Positions 8,479-18,229 of a stretch of 55,570 nt of DNA are shown one piece after another. This DNA is from Lachnospiraceae bacterium. GTDB taxonomy: Bacteria > Bacillota > Clostridia > Lachnospirales > Lachnospiraceae. The translations under genes and the position numbers were made by a program. Location of the stretch: positions 1 through 55,570 of the forward strand of contig JAIDHX010000030.1 in NCBI GenBank assembly GCA_029053015.1, given 5' to 3'. The notes beneath the pieces were generated by a model. That model saw nothing but the letters and a program-made list of their open reading frames with translations. It ran no database searches and was not told the DNA's origin. The first letter of the stretch is position 1; each line of letters starts with the position of its first letter.

Positions 8479-9156
8479 ATGTCTGATTTTATTTTATCAC
8501 AGGAGGACGGCTCTTTTGCCTTAGGACGCCTCGGTTACTATGTCCTGATTGCCGTTCTTCTCCTGGCCATCTTTCTGGCCGCCATCATCGTGGACAAAAA
8601 GCAGAAAAATACAAAGCTTTCCGCCAAAAGACTCGCCGTATGCGGCGTTGCCATCGCCATGGGCTTCGTACTGTCCTATGTCAAATTTGAACTGCCCTAT
8701 GGCGGCTCTGTAACTGCATTTTCCATGTTCTGTATCTGCATTATCGGCTATTTTTATGGCATTAAGGCAGGCCTGCTTTCCGCCATTGCATACAGCATTT
8801 TACAGTTTTTCCAAACCGGCAGCTCCTATATGCTCAGCCCCATGCAAATCTGCTGCGACTACTTTTTTGCTTTCACCGCACTCGGCATCACAGGCTTTTT
8901 CTACAAGAAAAACAAATTTATTCCCGCCTACTTTTTAGCCATTATGGTGCGCGGTCTTTTCCACACAATCGGCGGCTACCTCTACTGGATGGATTACATG
9001 CCTGAAAATTTCCCGCAGAGCTTAGCTGCGCTGTATCCTGTCATTTACAACTACAGCTACATTCTGATAGAAGGCGTCATCACCATTCTCATTTTAAAAA
9101 TTCCCGCGGTCAGCAAGATGTTGAAACGGCTGCAGACGATTGCCGTTTCCGATTAA
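8479..9156 (+). CDS. thiT: ThiT, thiamine-specific ECF transporter S component (225 aa)
   Basis: Membrane substrate-binding subunit of an energy-coupling-factor thiamine transporter; it works with a shared EcfAAT module that is not in this window. The start is the ATG at 8479, eight bases after AAGGAGG; the frame upstream overlaps the regulatory hairpin and is not used. About six hydrophobic segments are visible, with VALSYVKFELPYGGSV-like text near residue 70 and the ThiT signature region MVRGLFHTIGGYLYWMDYMPEN near residues 156-177, including the W and Y that line the thiamine pocket in the family. The upstream TPP riboswitch independently supports the substrate. Confidence 0.93.
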   Translation: MSDFILSQEDGSFALGRLGYYVLIAVLLLAIFLAAIIVDKKQKNTKLSAKRLAVCGVAIAMGFVLSYVKFELPYGGSVTAFSMFCICIIGYFYGIKAGLLSAIAYSILQFFQTGSSYMLSPMQICCDYFFAFTALGITGFFYKKNKFIPAYFLAIMVRGLFHTIGGYLYWMDYMPENFPQSLAALYPVIYNYSYILIEGVITILILKIPAVSKMLKRLQTIAVSD

Positions 9157-9166
9157 CTACGAAACC

Positions 9167-9213
9167 ATACCAAAAGCAGTCCTGAAAAATCAGAGCTGCT
9201 TTTGGTATTTTTC
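9167..9213. terminator. Bidirectional terminator between thiT and the Rpn gene
   Basis: ATACCAAAAGCAG (9167-9179) pairs with CTGCTTTTGGTAT (9196-9208), followed by TTTTTC on the plus strand and by TATGGTTTCG on the minus strand. The upper stem adds CTGA/TCAG. The stop codon of the minus-strand Rpn gene (9190-9192) lies in the apical part of the hairpin, and its last residues KYQKQL are encoded by the stem. Confidence 0.8.
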
Positions 9214-10119
9214 AAAATACTGTTCGGCGCTGTCCGCACCCATGGAAAATCTCGTTTCCAGTCTGACAAGGATATCCTCTTTGGACATTCCGAATTCCTG
9301 ACAGACTTCTACCAACGCTCTGATACCTTCTTCTCGTCCCTCTTCTCTGCCTTCCTCTCTGCCGTCTTCCCGAAGGCTTCTTTCATATTTTTTTACATCA
9401 AATTCTTCCAACAACATTCCCAACACCTCCGCACGGTACTGCCGCAAAAAGCCAGCCAGTATATTTTTCTCTATGCAGAAATCAACCGCTTCATTTAAGG
9501 CTGTTTCTGCAGACCTTCCTCTTCTCATATACTCTCTGGAAGTTTCCACAAACAAGGCATATTCTTTTAACACCTGACACTGTTCCATCAGTTTCTCATT
9601 ATAACCATAATTGATATTGAGCACCCGCACTTCCAGTTCAACGCCTGCTTTGCAGGATTTGCTCTCGAACGCATCGGAAAGCTTTAATATCTGTTCTTTT
9701 GGCATTTCCCGCTCACCGTTACAAAAAACAATACACTGGGGCGTCGGCAGCATAATCAGTCTGGAACCATACGGACTCTCTGCCGCGCGCTCCACTATCT
9801 TCTGGTATTCCTGTCCCAGATAAAACAGAAAACGGGCAGGCATATTGGGATTAAAAGTGCTTTGGTGTTCATATATACTGAGCACACCGGCTATCACAAA
9901 AGCCAAATCGTTTTTCATAACCACATAGACCGCATTCTCCAACGTGACCATCTGAAGTTCTGAGGCCTCGCTGTATGAAGTTCCATTCAATGCATTATAA
10001 AGCTGCAGCAAAGCTTCCCTGTCACACTCAAACAAAAAGCGAAAAAGCCTGTCCTTTACCTGTCTGTGTCCCTTCTTTTGCGTAAAACGTCCCTTAAATC
10101 GTTTTCCATTCTTTTTCAT
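9190..10119 (-). CDS. Rpn family recombination-promoting nuclease / PD-(D/E)XK putative transposase (309 aa)
   Basis: Predicted PD-(D/E)XK fold DNA endonuclease of the Rpn/YhgA-like group. The core DREALLQLYNALNGTSY ... MKNDLAFVIAGVLSIYEHQST contains the family's ND and E-x-Q active-site positions, followed by NPNMPARFLFYLGQEY. A C-terminal REEGREEGREEG stretch encoded by short DNA repeats is typical of the family. The ATG at 10119 is chosen because GGGAGGA lies nine bases upstream; the longer frame to 10170 has no such signal. Such genes promote RecA-independent recombination in E. coli, which is the closest known role. It converges on thiT and shares its terminator. Confidence 0.82.
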   Translation of the reverse strand: MKKNGKRFKGRFTQKKGHRQVKDRLFRFLFECDREALLQLYNALNGTSYSEASELQMVTLENAVYVVMKNDLAFVIAGVLSIYEHQSTFNPNMPARFLFYLGQEYQKIVERAAESPYGSRLIMLPTPQCIVFCNGEREMPKEQILKLSDAFESKSCKAGVELEVRVLNINYGYNEKLMEQCQVLKEYALFVETSREYMRRGRSAETALNEAVDFCIEKNILAGFLRQYRAEVLGMLLEEFDVKKYERSLREDGREEGREEGREEGIRALVEVCQEFGMSKEDILVRLETRFSMGADSAEQYFEKYQKQL

Positions 10120-10349
10120 CCGGTATCCTCCCATGTAAGTGCCATGCAAAATTCTATTGTCATGAATCATGACAGGATACGACCTGCGTCACGCCGGCAC
10201 TCCTGCCATAAAATTAAAGTGAAAATTATCGGCAGAAGCTGCCAGAACGTGCGATTTGCACATATAAATGATTATGAAATAATAGTAACATATCTCCTGA
10301 ATTTGTCAATATGTTTTTTCAATAAATATAGAACTTTATTTTGATATTT

Positions 10350-13300
10350 TCAAGCAGGAACCACGCACCCCAGATAAAAGGAATACAGCACCCTCTCCTT
10401 CACCTTTTTTCCCGTAAGGTTTTCCAATGCTTCTTCATAATAATCAAGCTGCACTTTGTATCGCCTTATCAATTCTTCCGGCGCCTTTATGACGTCGGTT
10501 TTATAATCCAGAAGCACCAGTCCGTCCTCCTCTTCAAAGAAAGCATCCACAATCCCCTGAATCAGCACGGTTTCTTCCGCCGGAAAGGCATTTTCCTCAT
10601 CAGGACGGCTTTTATCCTTCAGCCTTGCCGCGGATATACCGTACACAAAAGGCTGCTCCCGGTACAGCCTGCCTGCCGCTGCGGCCGCGCGCATCCTTTT
10701 TGCAAGAGGCGTCTTTAAAAAGTGTAAAATCTTGTCCTCTCTTACCGCGCTCCTGTATTCTTCCGAAAGACGCCCGCTTGCCGTAAAGGCGTCCATCATC
10801 TCCGCAACCGTTTTCCTGTCCTCATACTCTTTGGTAAAGTCCAAAAGTTCCATCACCCTGTGGACGGCACTTCCCCGAGTCGTACCGGAAATCTCCTCTT
10901 TTTCCCGCATAAAACTCGGCACGTAGGGCTTTATCTCCTCCTGTGGAAACAACTCCTTCGCAGGCTCTTCCTGACCGCTCTCCATCGCTGCCTTTTTCAA
11001 CTCTGAAACGGTGGTCTTGGTGTATAGGTTTTCCAGACTCTTGTGCGGATACTCGTAGGCAAAACGCTCCGACAAAAGAGCAAGCGCATCTTCATTCACA
11101 GGCTGCGATGCATCCGCCAGTTTAAACTGCCTGCCCGCCTCCGATACGCCCTCCTTCAGCTCTGAAAGCGCAAGTTCTTCCAACAACGTCACTGTAACCT
11201 GTGGAAATACCGGCAGCAGATAATCCAAAAAGCAGGACGCGCCGGTCAGACGGGTATATGTCATCTCCCCGCCATTTTCCCTCTCCTCTTCCACGTGCGC
11301 CTGCGGCTCCTCCACCACGCCCGTCATAATCAGCTTCTCTTTCGCACGGGTCATCGCCACATAGAGCACGCGCAGCTCCTCCGCAAGATTGTCCTGCTTC
11401 AGCTTGGCGGACAAAACATTTTTCCGCAGGGTTTTGCTTTTTATCCGCTGCGCAGGGTTGACATAGTCCGTGCCAATTCCCAAATCCACATCCACAATCA
11501 GCGCCCGTGAAGTATCCTGCATATTAAACCGCTTCGACAGCCCCGCCACAAACGCCACGGGAAACTCTAATCCCTTACTCTTATGAATACTCATAATCCG
11601 CACCACGTCCGCGTTTTCGTCCAAGGTACCTGCCTCGCCATAATCCACATGGTATTTTTCCATCTGCTCTATATAGCGCACAAAATGAAACAGTCCGTAA
11701 TAACTGTTCTTTTCAAAGCCTGCCGCCTTTGTCAGCAGCATTTCCACATTGGCAAGCCGCCTGCTTCCCGCAGGCAGGGCAGCTACATACGCCGGATAAT
11801 CGTAATCATCCAGCAGCCGCTTTAACAGTTCATGAATCGGCATATATGCCGTAAAGCGCCGGTATTTTGCAATCTGCTCCAAAAAGTCCCTGCATTTTTC
11901 CTGAAGCGCCGTGTTGACATGCTTCTGCCCGCCTGCTTCAGCCGCTGCCAACTCTTTTCTGCCTGCACCGCCGCTCATTTGGCTCACTGTGCCGGCGTTC
12001 TCGCCACTGTCTTCGCAATCTGCCGCCTCTTCGCTGCTTTCTCCCGCACACACCCGCAGGCAGTCATACAGATACGCGCCATCCTTGTCCGCGCTTCGCA
12101 CAAGCGCCGCCTCTTCGTCCGAAAAATCGCCGAATATGGACTTCATTGCCCCAAACAAAGGGATATCCTGCAGGGGATTGTCCAGCACGCGCAGAAACAT
12201 CAGGATATCCCTGATTTCCTTTGCCGCAAAATAGCCTGTCTTGCCGGAGATGTAGGCAGGAATTCCTTCCTTTTCAAACACCGCCCGAAATTCCTCGTCC
12301 CAGCCGCTGTTGGTGCGAAGCAGCACCACGATATCCCTGTATGCTACAGGGCGCAGCGCTCCCGTCTCCTTGTCCGTCACCATCAATTCCTGTTTTAATT
12401 TGCGGATACGCGCAGCAATTCCCAATGCCTCCACCTGCTTTGCGTTCCATTCCGACTCCTTTGGCGGCTTCTCAAACAAAATCAGCTCGCTCTCACAGCC
12501 GGTATTTTCGGGATAAACCGCACCGGCATAAAGCGCGGCCGCATCGTCATACGCAATCCCGCCCAGTTCATGCGTCATGATGTTCCCGAAGACCTGATTG
12601 ACGGTATCTATTACCTCAGTCCTGCTCCTGAAATTTTTGTGCAGGTCAATCCGGCGAAGTCCGCCCTCCTTATCGGAATAAGTATGGTATTTTTCCAGAA
12701 AAAGCTCAGGTCGCGCCAAACGGAACTTGTAGATGCTCTGCTTGACATCCCCGACCATAAAACGGTTGTAATTGCCATCCTCCTCGCCCGAAACTGCCTT
12801 CAGCAGATATTCCTGCACCAAATTACTGTCCTGATATTCGTCAATCAGCACCTCTGCAAAGTAGTCCCTGTATTCCAGCGCGGTTTTGGTGGGCACTACC
12901 CGCCCGTCCCCTGTCTTTTCCAATAAAATCCGCAGAGCAAAATGCTCCATGTCGGAAAAATCAAGCAGCTTCTTCTCTCTCTTTTTTTCGTCCAGACGAG
13001 CTTTAAAATCCAAGCATAAATCCACCAGCATACACACTGCCGCTTCACATGCCCCAAAGCGGCGCAGCCCTGCCTCAAGGGGAAGCAGAAAATAGGCTTC
13101 CTCCAACTTTTTCAAGGTTTCCTTTACGCCCTCGCGCAGCTTCTTAACCCGCTCCCTTTTTGCAGGGGACACGGAATCGTCCTTTTTCGAGGACAATCTG
13201 CCGAAGGACACCGCCGGTATGCGAAGTGCAAATTCCGGCAGAGTTGAAAGTGAAAGCAGCGCGCCAAGCGCCTCCGTCTCCGCCTCCATCATTTCTCCGT

Positions 13301-14039
13301 ACATATAGGGACCGTCCGGCTCTTCACAGACAACCACAGCCTGTTCCATATCCTGATACAGCGCATGCAGCGTGCGTTTTAAGTGGGTGAGCAGATACTG
13401 TCCCACATCGGACTGTTCCAGCTCTTCCACCGTGGAAATCCGGTAGTCCTCCTTTCTCTCCAAAAGCCATTCTTCCGGAAACGGAAAACTCAAAGCATAA
13501 CGGTACAAATCCAGAATATGCTCTTCTAAAACGCTCTCCCTGCCCCCGGGGCAGTAATATTCCACACAGTTTAAAAACGCCTCTTCACCTGCGGCAAAAC
13601 GCTCCTCCAAAAGTTGCGCAAGCACATCCTGCTTCAACAGCTCCAACTCTCCCTCATCTGCAACCCGAAAAGCAGGATCCAGCCCGATGTCCTGAAAATT
13701 ATTGCGCAGTACAAACAGGCAGAAGCTGTCTATGGTAGTAATCTGGGCATTGTGCAATAACGCAGCCTGCCTCTGTAAATGCTCGTTTTCACCGTCCTCC
13801 GAAAGCCTTGACAAAATAGCCGCGCTGATTCTCTCCCGCATCTCCGCCGCCGCCGCATTGGTGAAGGTCACAATCAAAAGCCTGTCAATATCCACAGGAT
13901 TCTCTTCTCTGCACACCATCTGTACAATGCGCTCCGTCAGAACCGCTGTCTTTCCCGAGCCTGCTGCCGCCGATACCAGAATATTGCAGCCATGCAGCTC
14001 GATAACCTGTTTTTGTTCGGGTGTAAATTCTACCGCCAT
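10350..14039 (-). CDS. addA: AddA, helicase-nuclease subunit A (1229 aa)
   Basis: Catalytic helicase and nuclease subunit of AddAB, which resects double-strand breaks for RecA loading. Walker A AAAGSGKT at residues 24-31, Walker B LIDEYQDSN, UvrD-like motifs such as MSIHKSKGLEFPVAF and VAMTRAKEKL, and the C-terminal RecB-type nuclease with LVLLDYKTDVI and VQLDYYEEAL. The ATG at 14039 follows GGGAGGA; the TTG at 14051 is upstream of that site and is rejected. addB ends 15 nt before it. A low-complexity acidic/Ala/Gly segment (about 11910-12055, from CAGESSEEAAD to QKHVNTA) interrupts the 1B/2B helicase region and looks like a lineage-specific insertion. Confidence 0.96.
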   Translation of the reverse strand: MAVEFTPEQKQVIELHGCNILVSAAAGSGKTAVLTERIVQMVCREENPVDIDRLLIVTFTNAAAAEMRERISAAILSRLSEDGENEHLQRQAALLHNAQITTIDSFCLFVLRNNFQDIGLDPAFRVADEGELELLKQDVLAQLLEERFAAGEEAFLNCVEYYCPGGRESVLEEHILDLYRYALSFPFPEEWLLERKEDYRISTVEELEQSDVGQYLLTHLKRTLHALYQDMEQAVVVCEEPDGPYMYGEMMEAETEALGALLSLSTLPEFALRIPAVSFGRLSSKKDDSVSPAKRERVKKLREGVKETLKKLEEAYFLLPLEAGLRRFGACEAAVCMLVDLCLDFKARLDEKKREKKLLDFSDMEHFALRILLEKTGDGRVVPTKTALEYRDYFAEVLIDEYQDSNLVQEYLLKAVSGEEDGNYNRFMVGDVKQSIYKFRLARPELFLEKYHTYSDKEGGLRRIDLHKNFRSRTEVIDTVNQVFGNIMTHELGGIAYDDAAALYAGAVYPENTGCESELILFEKPPKESEWNAKQVEALGIAARIRKLKQELMVTDKETGALRPVAYRDIVVLLRTNSGWDEEFRAVFEKEGIPAYISGKTGYFAAKEIRDILMFLRVLDNPLQDIPLFGAMKSIFGDFSDEEAALVRSADKDGAYLYDCLRVCAGESSEEAADCEDSGENAGTVSQMSGGAGRKELAAAEAGGQKHVNTALQEKCRDFLEQIAKYRRFTAYMPIHELLKRLLDDYDYPAYVAALPAGSRRLANVEMLLTKAAGFEKNSYYGLFHFVRYIEQMEKYHVDYGEAGTLDENADVVRIMSIHKSKGLEFPVAFVAGLSKRFNMQDTSRALIVDVDLGIGTDYVNPAQRIKSKTLRKNVLSAKLKQDNLAEELRVLYVAMTRAKEKLIMTGVVEEPQAHVEEERENGGEMTYTRLTGASCFLDYLLPVFPQVTVTLLEELALSELKEGVSEAGRQFKLADASQPVNEDALALLSERFAYEYPHKSLENLYTKTTVSELKKAAMESGQEEPAKELFPQEEIKPYVPSFMREKEEISGTTRGSAVHRVMELLDFTKEYEDRKTVAEMMDAFTASGRLSEEYRSAVREDKILHFLKTPLAKRMRAAAAAGRLYREQPFVYGISAARLKDKSRPDEENAFPAEETVLIQGIVDAFFEEEDGLVLLDYKTDVIKAPEELIRRYKVQLDYYEEALENLTGKKVKERVLYSFYLGCVVPA

Positions 14040-14054
14040 GCTTCCTCCCAATCC

Positions 14055-17000
14055 TTACTCTTCCCTTATGCGCGCCATCGCTTCTTCCTTGTCCATCTCT
14101 TTAAGCCTTCTCGGCCCGCAGCCGGGCATTCCGCCGTCAAAGCCGCACACTCCCTGAAAAGAGCAGTAGGTGCAGGCGCTCTCCGCCCCGCTCTCATAGG
14201 GATTCAGCGCAATATTCCCGTCCAGAATTTCCCGTCCGAGCTGCCGCACCTTTCTGCCCACAAACAGTGAAATTTCCTGAAGTTCCTCCCCGCTCAGCAC
14301 GGAGGAACGCGCCGAAAGACTGCCGTCCTTTTTATACTCCACCGGAATCACATCCGACTTTGCCACAGCTTCCTCGTCCAGCCGCCTTGCAATCTCCCCG
14401 TCACTGTTGACAATACCGCCCGCCCGGAGCTGCTCCAGCAGTGCCGCATTAATTTCCTCCGGTGCAGTCTCCGCCTCTGCGGAAACAATCGGGTCATACA
14501 CATGGTAGTACAGCATAGCGGCAGGCACGACCTCCTTGTCGGGATGCTTTTTTGCCTCACGCTCCACTGCCGCGTTCATATATACCACGAGCTGAAGCTG
14601 TAAACCGTAATACAGCGCCGCCAGATTAAATTTCCTGCTGCCGGACTTATAGTCCACCACTTTGACATAGAGCTTATCCTCCTTCGTCAAAGTATCCACC
14701 CTGTCAATCCTGCCCGCAAGCTGCATCCGCTCCTCCTTTGACAGCGCTATGTTGACGCTCTCCAAATCCGAGACGGACGAAAAGGACATTTCGTAACTCT
14801 CCGGCACAAAGCTTCCCTTTTTGAGCTGATACTGCAAAGTCAGCACCGTCCGCTCCAGAATCCGCCCCATCCGCCTGACAGCGTATTCGTTTCTCGCGTT
14901 GTCGTACAATACTGCGGCTCCATATTCCGCCGCATAGAGGGAAAGTACATCCGCCACAGTTCCCCGCGCAAAATCCTCGGGAAAATCAAACCAGGTGTAG
15001 GCGCTCTCCTCCAGCTTGTGGGAAAATCCCTCTAAAACGCCGTGAAAGACATTTCCCATGTCCACATTTTCAAATTTCAGTTCTTCCCGTTCCTTCAGGC
15101 TCATGCCGTACTTTAAAAAATGCCGGTATGCGCAGGCGGCATAGGTTTCCAGCCGGCTGACGCTGTTTCGTAAAATCTGCCCGTAGAGCGCCCTTGCCAC
15201 GTTTTTCTGCAGCGGGCTGTGCTCATAACGGTAAAATGCCGCCTCCGTAAGCCGCTGTAACAGACCTGCGTATTCCAGCCGCTCCCTGTAAGCGCGGTAT
15301 AACGTAGCAGTCTCCTCCTGCACCATATTACCCTGCGCATATTCCCGCAAGGCGCCCGCCAGATAGGGCAGTCCCGCTTCCGGCGTCATAATCTGCGACA
15401 ATACAGGCTCTTTTTCCGGATACTCCACCGACAACTGCGGAAAAAGCTGCCGCATGGATGCAATCAGGTACGCAGGGCGCAGCGCTTTTCCCTCGCCGCT
15501 CATTCCCGCAAAAGAAAGATAGAGCAAGTCTGACGGCTTCGTCATATTGAGGTACAAATACAGCCGCTGGATGTACATCTGCTGCCTGGGGGACGGCGCA
15601 AGTTCAATCTCAGACTGCCGTAAAAACTCCCTGTCAATATCGGAAATGATACCGCCCTTGCCGGTATTTTTCGGAATGTTGCCGTCGTTCACGCCCACAA
15701 AAAAGAGCGCCTTCACTTCCCGCAGACGGGTTCTCTCGATATCTCCTACCAGTACCCTGTCCACATTCTGGGGAATCGTGCCCACCTCTATCTCCGCAAA
15801 GCCCGCCTCCAGAATATCGGCAAATTCTTTCAGGCTCATGGGTTCGTCACCCAAAAGTCCCATAATCTGCTCCAAAAGCTCCATCACCAGACGATAAACC
15901 TGTGCATACTCCTTTGCCCTGACAAGCTCCCCCTTGTCAAGAAACATCTCCTCATAGGCGGCAAGTCTTTCCGCCGCTTTGTTTTTGGTCAGAAAAAGAT
16001 ACAGCGCCTCCACATATGCCGCCGCGCTCTTTGTCTCCACGTTTAACAGCGGGGAAAGCTCCTCATAAAAACGCTCCCGCAGCTCATTGATGGCAAGCAG
16101 CGGCTCCGTCTCCTCCTTCATCTGCGCAGTCCTTTTCGTAAACTGCATACTCCACTTACGTCTGCCCCGTATGCCGGTCTCCTTGCAGTAGTTCTCCAAC
16201 CAATCCGTCTCCTCAGGCAGAAAACCTGCAAGCCCGCTCCGCAGATACTGAAATACGCTCTCGTAGGAAAAATTTTTTGCCAGCACCTCAAAGGCGCTCT
16301 TGATATACTCCGTCAGGGGATTTAAAACGATTCCCCTTGTCCTGTCCACAAAGCAGGGAATCCCCAACAGGGAAAACTCTGCTTCCACCAGCTCGGCATA
16401 CACCTCCAAGTCGCCTGCCACCACCGCAATATCCCGATAGCAGAAGCCCTTCTCGCGCACCAGCCTGCGCAGCTTGATTCCTGTCTGCCGCACCTCTTCC
16501 CTGACAGTGGATGCCGCAAAGAGATGCACCGAGGACTGCGGCTTGTCATATTCCTTTACAGGATAACGGAACAACGTGCACTCCAAGTGGGCAAGCGGTT
16601 CATTGTGGGAAAAACGATGCTCTCCGTCATACCCCGCAAAAATATCCCTGCCCCGCTCCGTTTTTTCCTCCTGTGCCATCTTGACGAAATCCGCCACCGT
16701 TTTTTTGCTCATATGAAACAGCTTCTGCTCGCCATCCATCAAAAACGGGTCCTCCCGCAAATCCAGCGTGACCGTTAAAATAACCTCCTTGGCAATTCCC
16801 AAAAGCTTCCCGATTACCCTGTTCTGAATGGGGGTAAAACCGGTAAAGCCGTCAAAGGCAAAAACGCTGTTTTTTACGATTGCGGAGCTGTCCAGCGATT
16901 CCCTGAGCAAATCCAGTGTTTCTTCCGTCGTAATGAACTTTTCCCGTATATATTCCATAAAGCCGCGGTATAAAACCTGCAAATCCTTCAGCTTATAGTA

Positions 17001-17462
17001 CAGCGTTCCCTTTTTTGCGGCGTAATTCATCAGTTTCTGTACGTCATCCACGCCGACACCGTACTGCATGAATTCGGAGATGGCGCTTTTTACCTCATGG
17101 ATATAGCCCTGCTTGTCCAAATTGGAACCCAGATAGGGAAGCTCCTCCTTTAAACTGCCCGCCACCTTTCTGAGCACCAGGCTTTTTCCTGTATCGTCCA
17201 GCACGGGAATTTCCCTTTTGCCGACCTCCTCAAAAATGCGGTGGGAAAGGCGGCTGAAGCTTAAGACATCAATATTCAGGATGCCGCCGCGCTTATTGAC
17301 CGGATGAGTCACAAGTTCCTTCTGCGTCTGCATGGTAAACTGATCCGGTACGATAATCAGAAAATTACGTTCCGGCTCCTCTTCCGCCCTCTGAATGATT
17401 TCCGAATACAGACGGGTGCTCTTGCCCGCACCCGAACCGCCAAACACAAAACGCAGACTCAT
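14055..17462 (-). CDS. addB: AddB, helicase-nuclease subunit B (1135 aa)
   Basis: Second subunit of AddAB, with an ATP-binding pseudo-helicase, Chi-recognition part and C-terminal nuclease. Visible: Walker A GGSGAGKST at residues 8-16, the nuclease motif VKVVDYKSGSRKF, and the iron-sulfur cysteines, one in YAACAYRHFLKYG and three in ACTYCSFQGVCGF near the C-terminus. The start ATG at 17462 overlaps the TGA stop of the upstream glycosylase gene (ATGA), with GGAGG ten bases before it. The longer GTG start at 17480 would lie inside the upstream gene ahead of that site. Translational coupling within the repair operon is likely. Confidence 0.96.
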   Translation of the reverse strand: MSLRFVFGGSGAGKSTRLYSEIIQRAEEEPERNFLIIVPDQFTMQTQKELVTHPVNKRGGILNIDVLSFSRLSHRIFEEVGKREIPVLDDTGKSLVLRKVAGSLKEELPYLGSNLDKQGYIHEVKSAISEFMQYGVGVDDVQKLMNYAAKKGTLYYKLKDLQVLYRGFMEYIREKFITTEETLDLLRESLDSSAIVKNSVFAFDGFTGFTPIQNRVIGKLLGIAKEVILTVTLDLREDPFLMDGEQKLFHMSKKTVADFVKMAQEEKTERGRDIFAGYDGEHRFSHNEPLAHLECTLFRYPVKEYDKPQSSVHLFAASTVREEVRQTGIKLRRLVREKGFCYRDIAVVAGDLEVYAELVEAEFSLLGIPCFVDRTRGIVLNPLTEYIKSAFEVLAKNFSYESVFQYLRSGLAGFLPEETDWLENYCKETGIRGRRKWSMQFTKRTAQMKEETEPLLAINELRERFYEELSPLLNVETKSAAAYVEALYLFLTKNKAAERLAAYEEMFLDKGELVRAKEYAQVYRLVMELLEQIMGLLGDEPMSLKEFADILEAGFAEIEVGTIPQNVDRVLVGDIERTRLREVKALFFVGVNDGNIPKNTGKGGIISDIDREFLRQSEIELAPSPRQQMYIQRLYLYLNMTKPSDLLYLSFAGMSGEGKALRPAYLIASMRQLFPQLSVEYPEKEPVLSQIMTPEAGLPYLAGALREYAQGNMVQEETATLYRAYRERLEYAGLLQRLTEAAFYRYEHSPLQKNVARALYGQILRNSVSRLETYAACAYRHFLKYGMSLKEREELKFENVDMGNVFHGVLEGFSHKLEESAYTWFDFPEDFARGTVADVLSLYAAEYGAAVLYDNARNEYAVRRMGRILERTVLTLQYQLKKGSFVPESYEMSFSSVSDLESVNIALSKEERMQLAGRIDRVDTLTKEDKLYVKVVDYKSGSRKFNLAALYYGLQLQLVVYMNAAVEREAKKHPDKEVVPAAMLYYHVYDPIVSAEAETAPEEINAALLEQLRAGGIVNSDGEIARRLDEEAVAKSDVIPVEYKKDGSLSARSSVLSGEELQEISLFVGRKVRQLGREILDGNIALNPYESGAESACTYCSFQGVCGFDGGMPGCGPRRLKEMDKEEAMARIREE

Positions 17463-18223
17463 GTAAGCGTAAACCTCCACAAATAATCCGCCGCTTCCTC
17501 CGCATAATCGATTCCGATTCGCTTTCCTGTAAGAATCCGGCTTTCCTCCACCTCTATCCCCTCTGTGAGATAAAACTCCCGACTCTCTGCCATATCGATA
17601 TCATTGTCGGCCTTCGTGATATGCATGGCGATACAGAGCTTGCCCGGACCGTCCGCCAGATGTTTTTTTACGGCTGCCGGCACTTTCTCCGTTGCTGCTG
17701 CAACTGTCTCTGTTCCCACTGCGTGTATCTCCTTTGCAGTCGTCGATATGCCTTCTTTCATGGCGGCAGTTTCCTCACTTTCCGCCATACGCTCTGCCTT
17801 CCGCTTCTCCCTTGCCGCCCTGCGCCTTTCCATATCCGCCATCCTCAGCCGCTCCATAATGCTTCTCGAAGCCTCGTCCGCCGGCTCCACCATGCGGATT
17901 AAGGCAGCCATTGGAATCCCGTCCGTCCCGGCCGTCACATTCACACAGTTATACATGCCGTAAATAAAATACACGTAGGAAGTGCCGCCAATATGAAACA
18001 TCGGTTCCGTCCGTTCCGTCCGCCTGCCGCCGTAGGTATGGGAGCCCTTGTCCTCCACGCCCATATAGGCTTCCGTCTCCGTGATAACGCCCCGCACCTT
18101 GCCGAGCGGCGTCTCATGCACCATGATTTTGCCAATCAGACGGCGCGACAATTCCAGCGCATCCGTCATAAAAAACTCCCTCGTCAGCCGCTTTTGATTC
18201 TCATTTCTGCCATTCATTCCCAT
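17459..18223 (-). CDS. DNA-3-methyladenine glycosylase, AAG/MPG type, with a charged insertion (254 aa)
   Basis: Base-excision repair enzyme that removes alkylated purines. The AAG family core is clear: ETEAYMGVEDKGSHTYGG with the catalytic Glu, RTERTEPMF, then TSYVYFIYGMYNCVNVTA, and DGPGKLCIAMHITKADN near residue 191. The family is usually about 200 residues. Here roughly 50 extra residues (about 125-188, nt 17660-17851) of Arg/Lys/Glu/Ala-rich text (MERRRAAREKRKAERMAE ... VPAAVKKH) sit in the loop before DGPGKL. ATG at 18223 follows AGAGGATG. The gene overlaps addB by 4 nt and follows the DUF4406 gene by 6 nt, so it is central to the repair operon. Confidence 0.92.
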   Translation of the reverse strand: MGMNGRNENQKRLTREFFMTDALELSRRLIGKIMVHETPLGKVRGVITETEAYMGVEDKGSHTYGGRRTERTEPMFHIGGTSYVYFIYGMYNCVNVTAGTDGIPMAALIRMVEPADEASRSIMERLRMADMERRRAAREKRKAERMAESEETAAMKEGISTTAKEIHAVGTETVAAATEKVPAAVKKHLADGPGKLCIAMHITKADNDIDMAESREFYLTEGIEVEESRILTGKRIGIDYAEEAADYLWRFTLT

Positions 18224-18229
18224 TATGCT

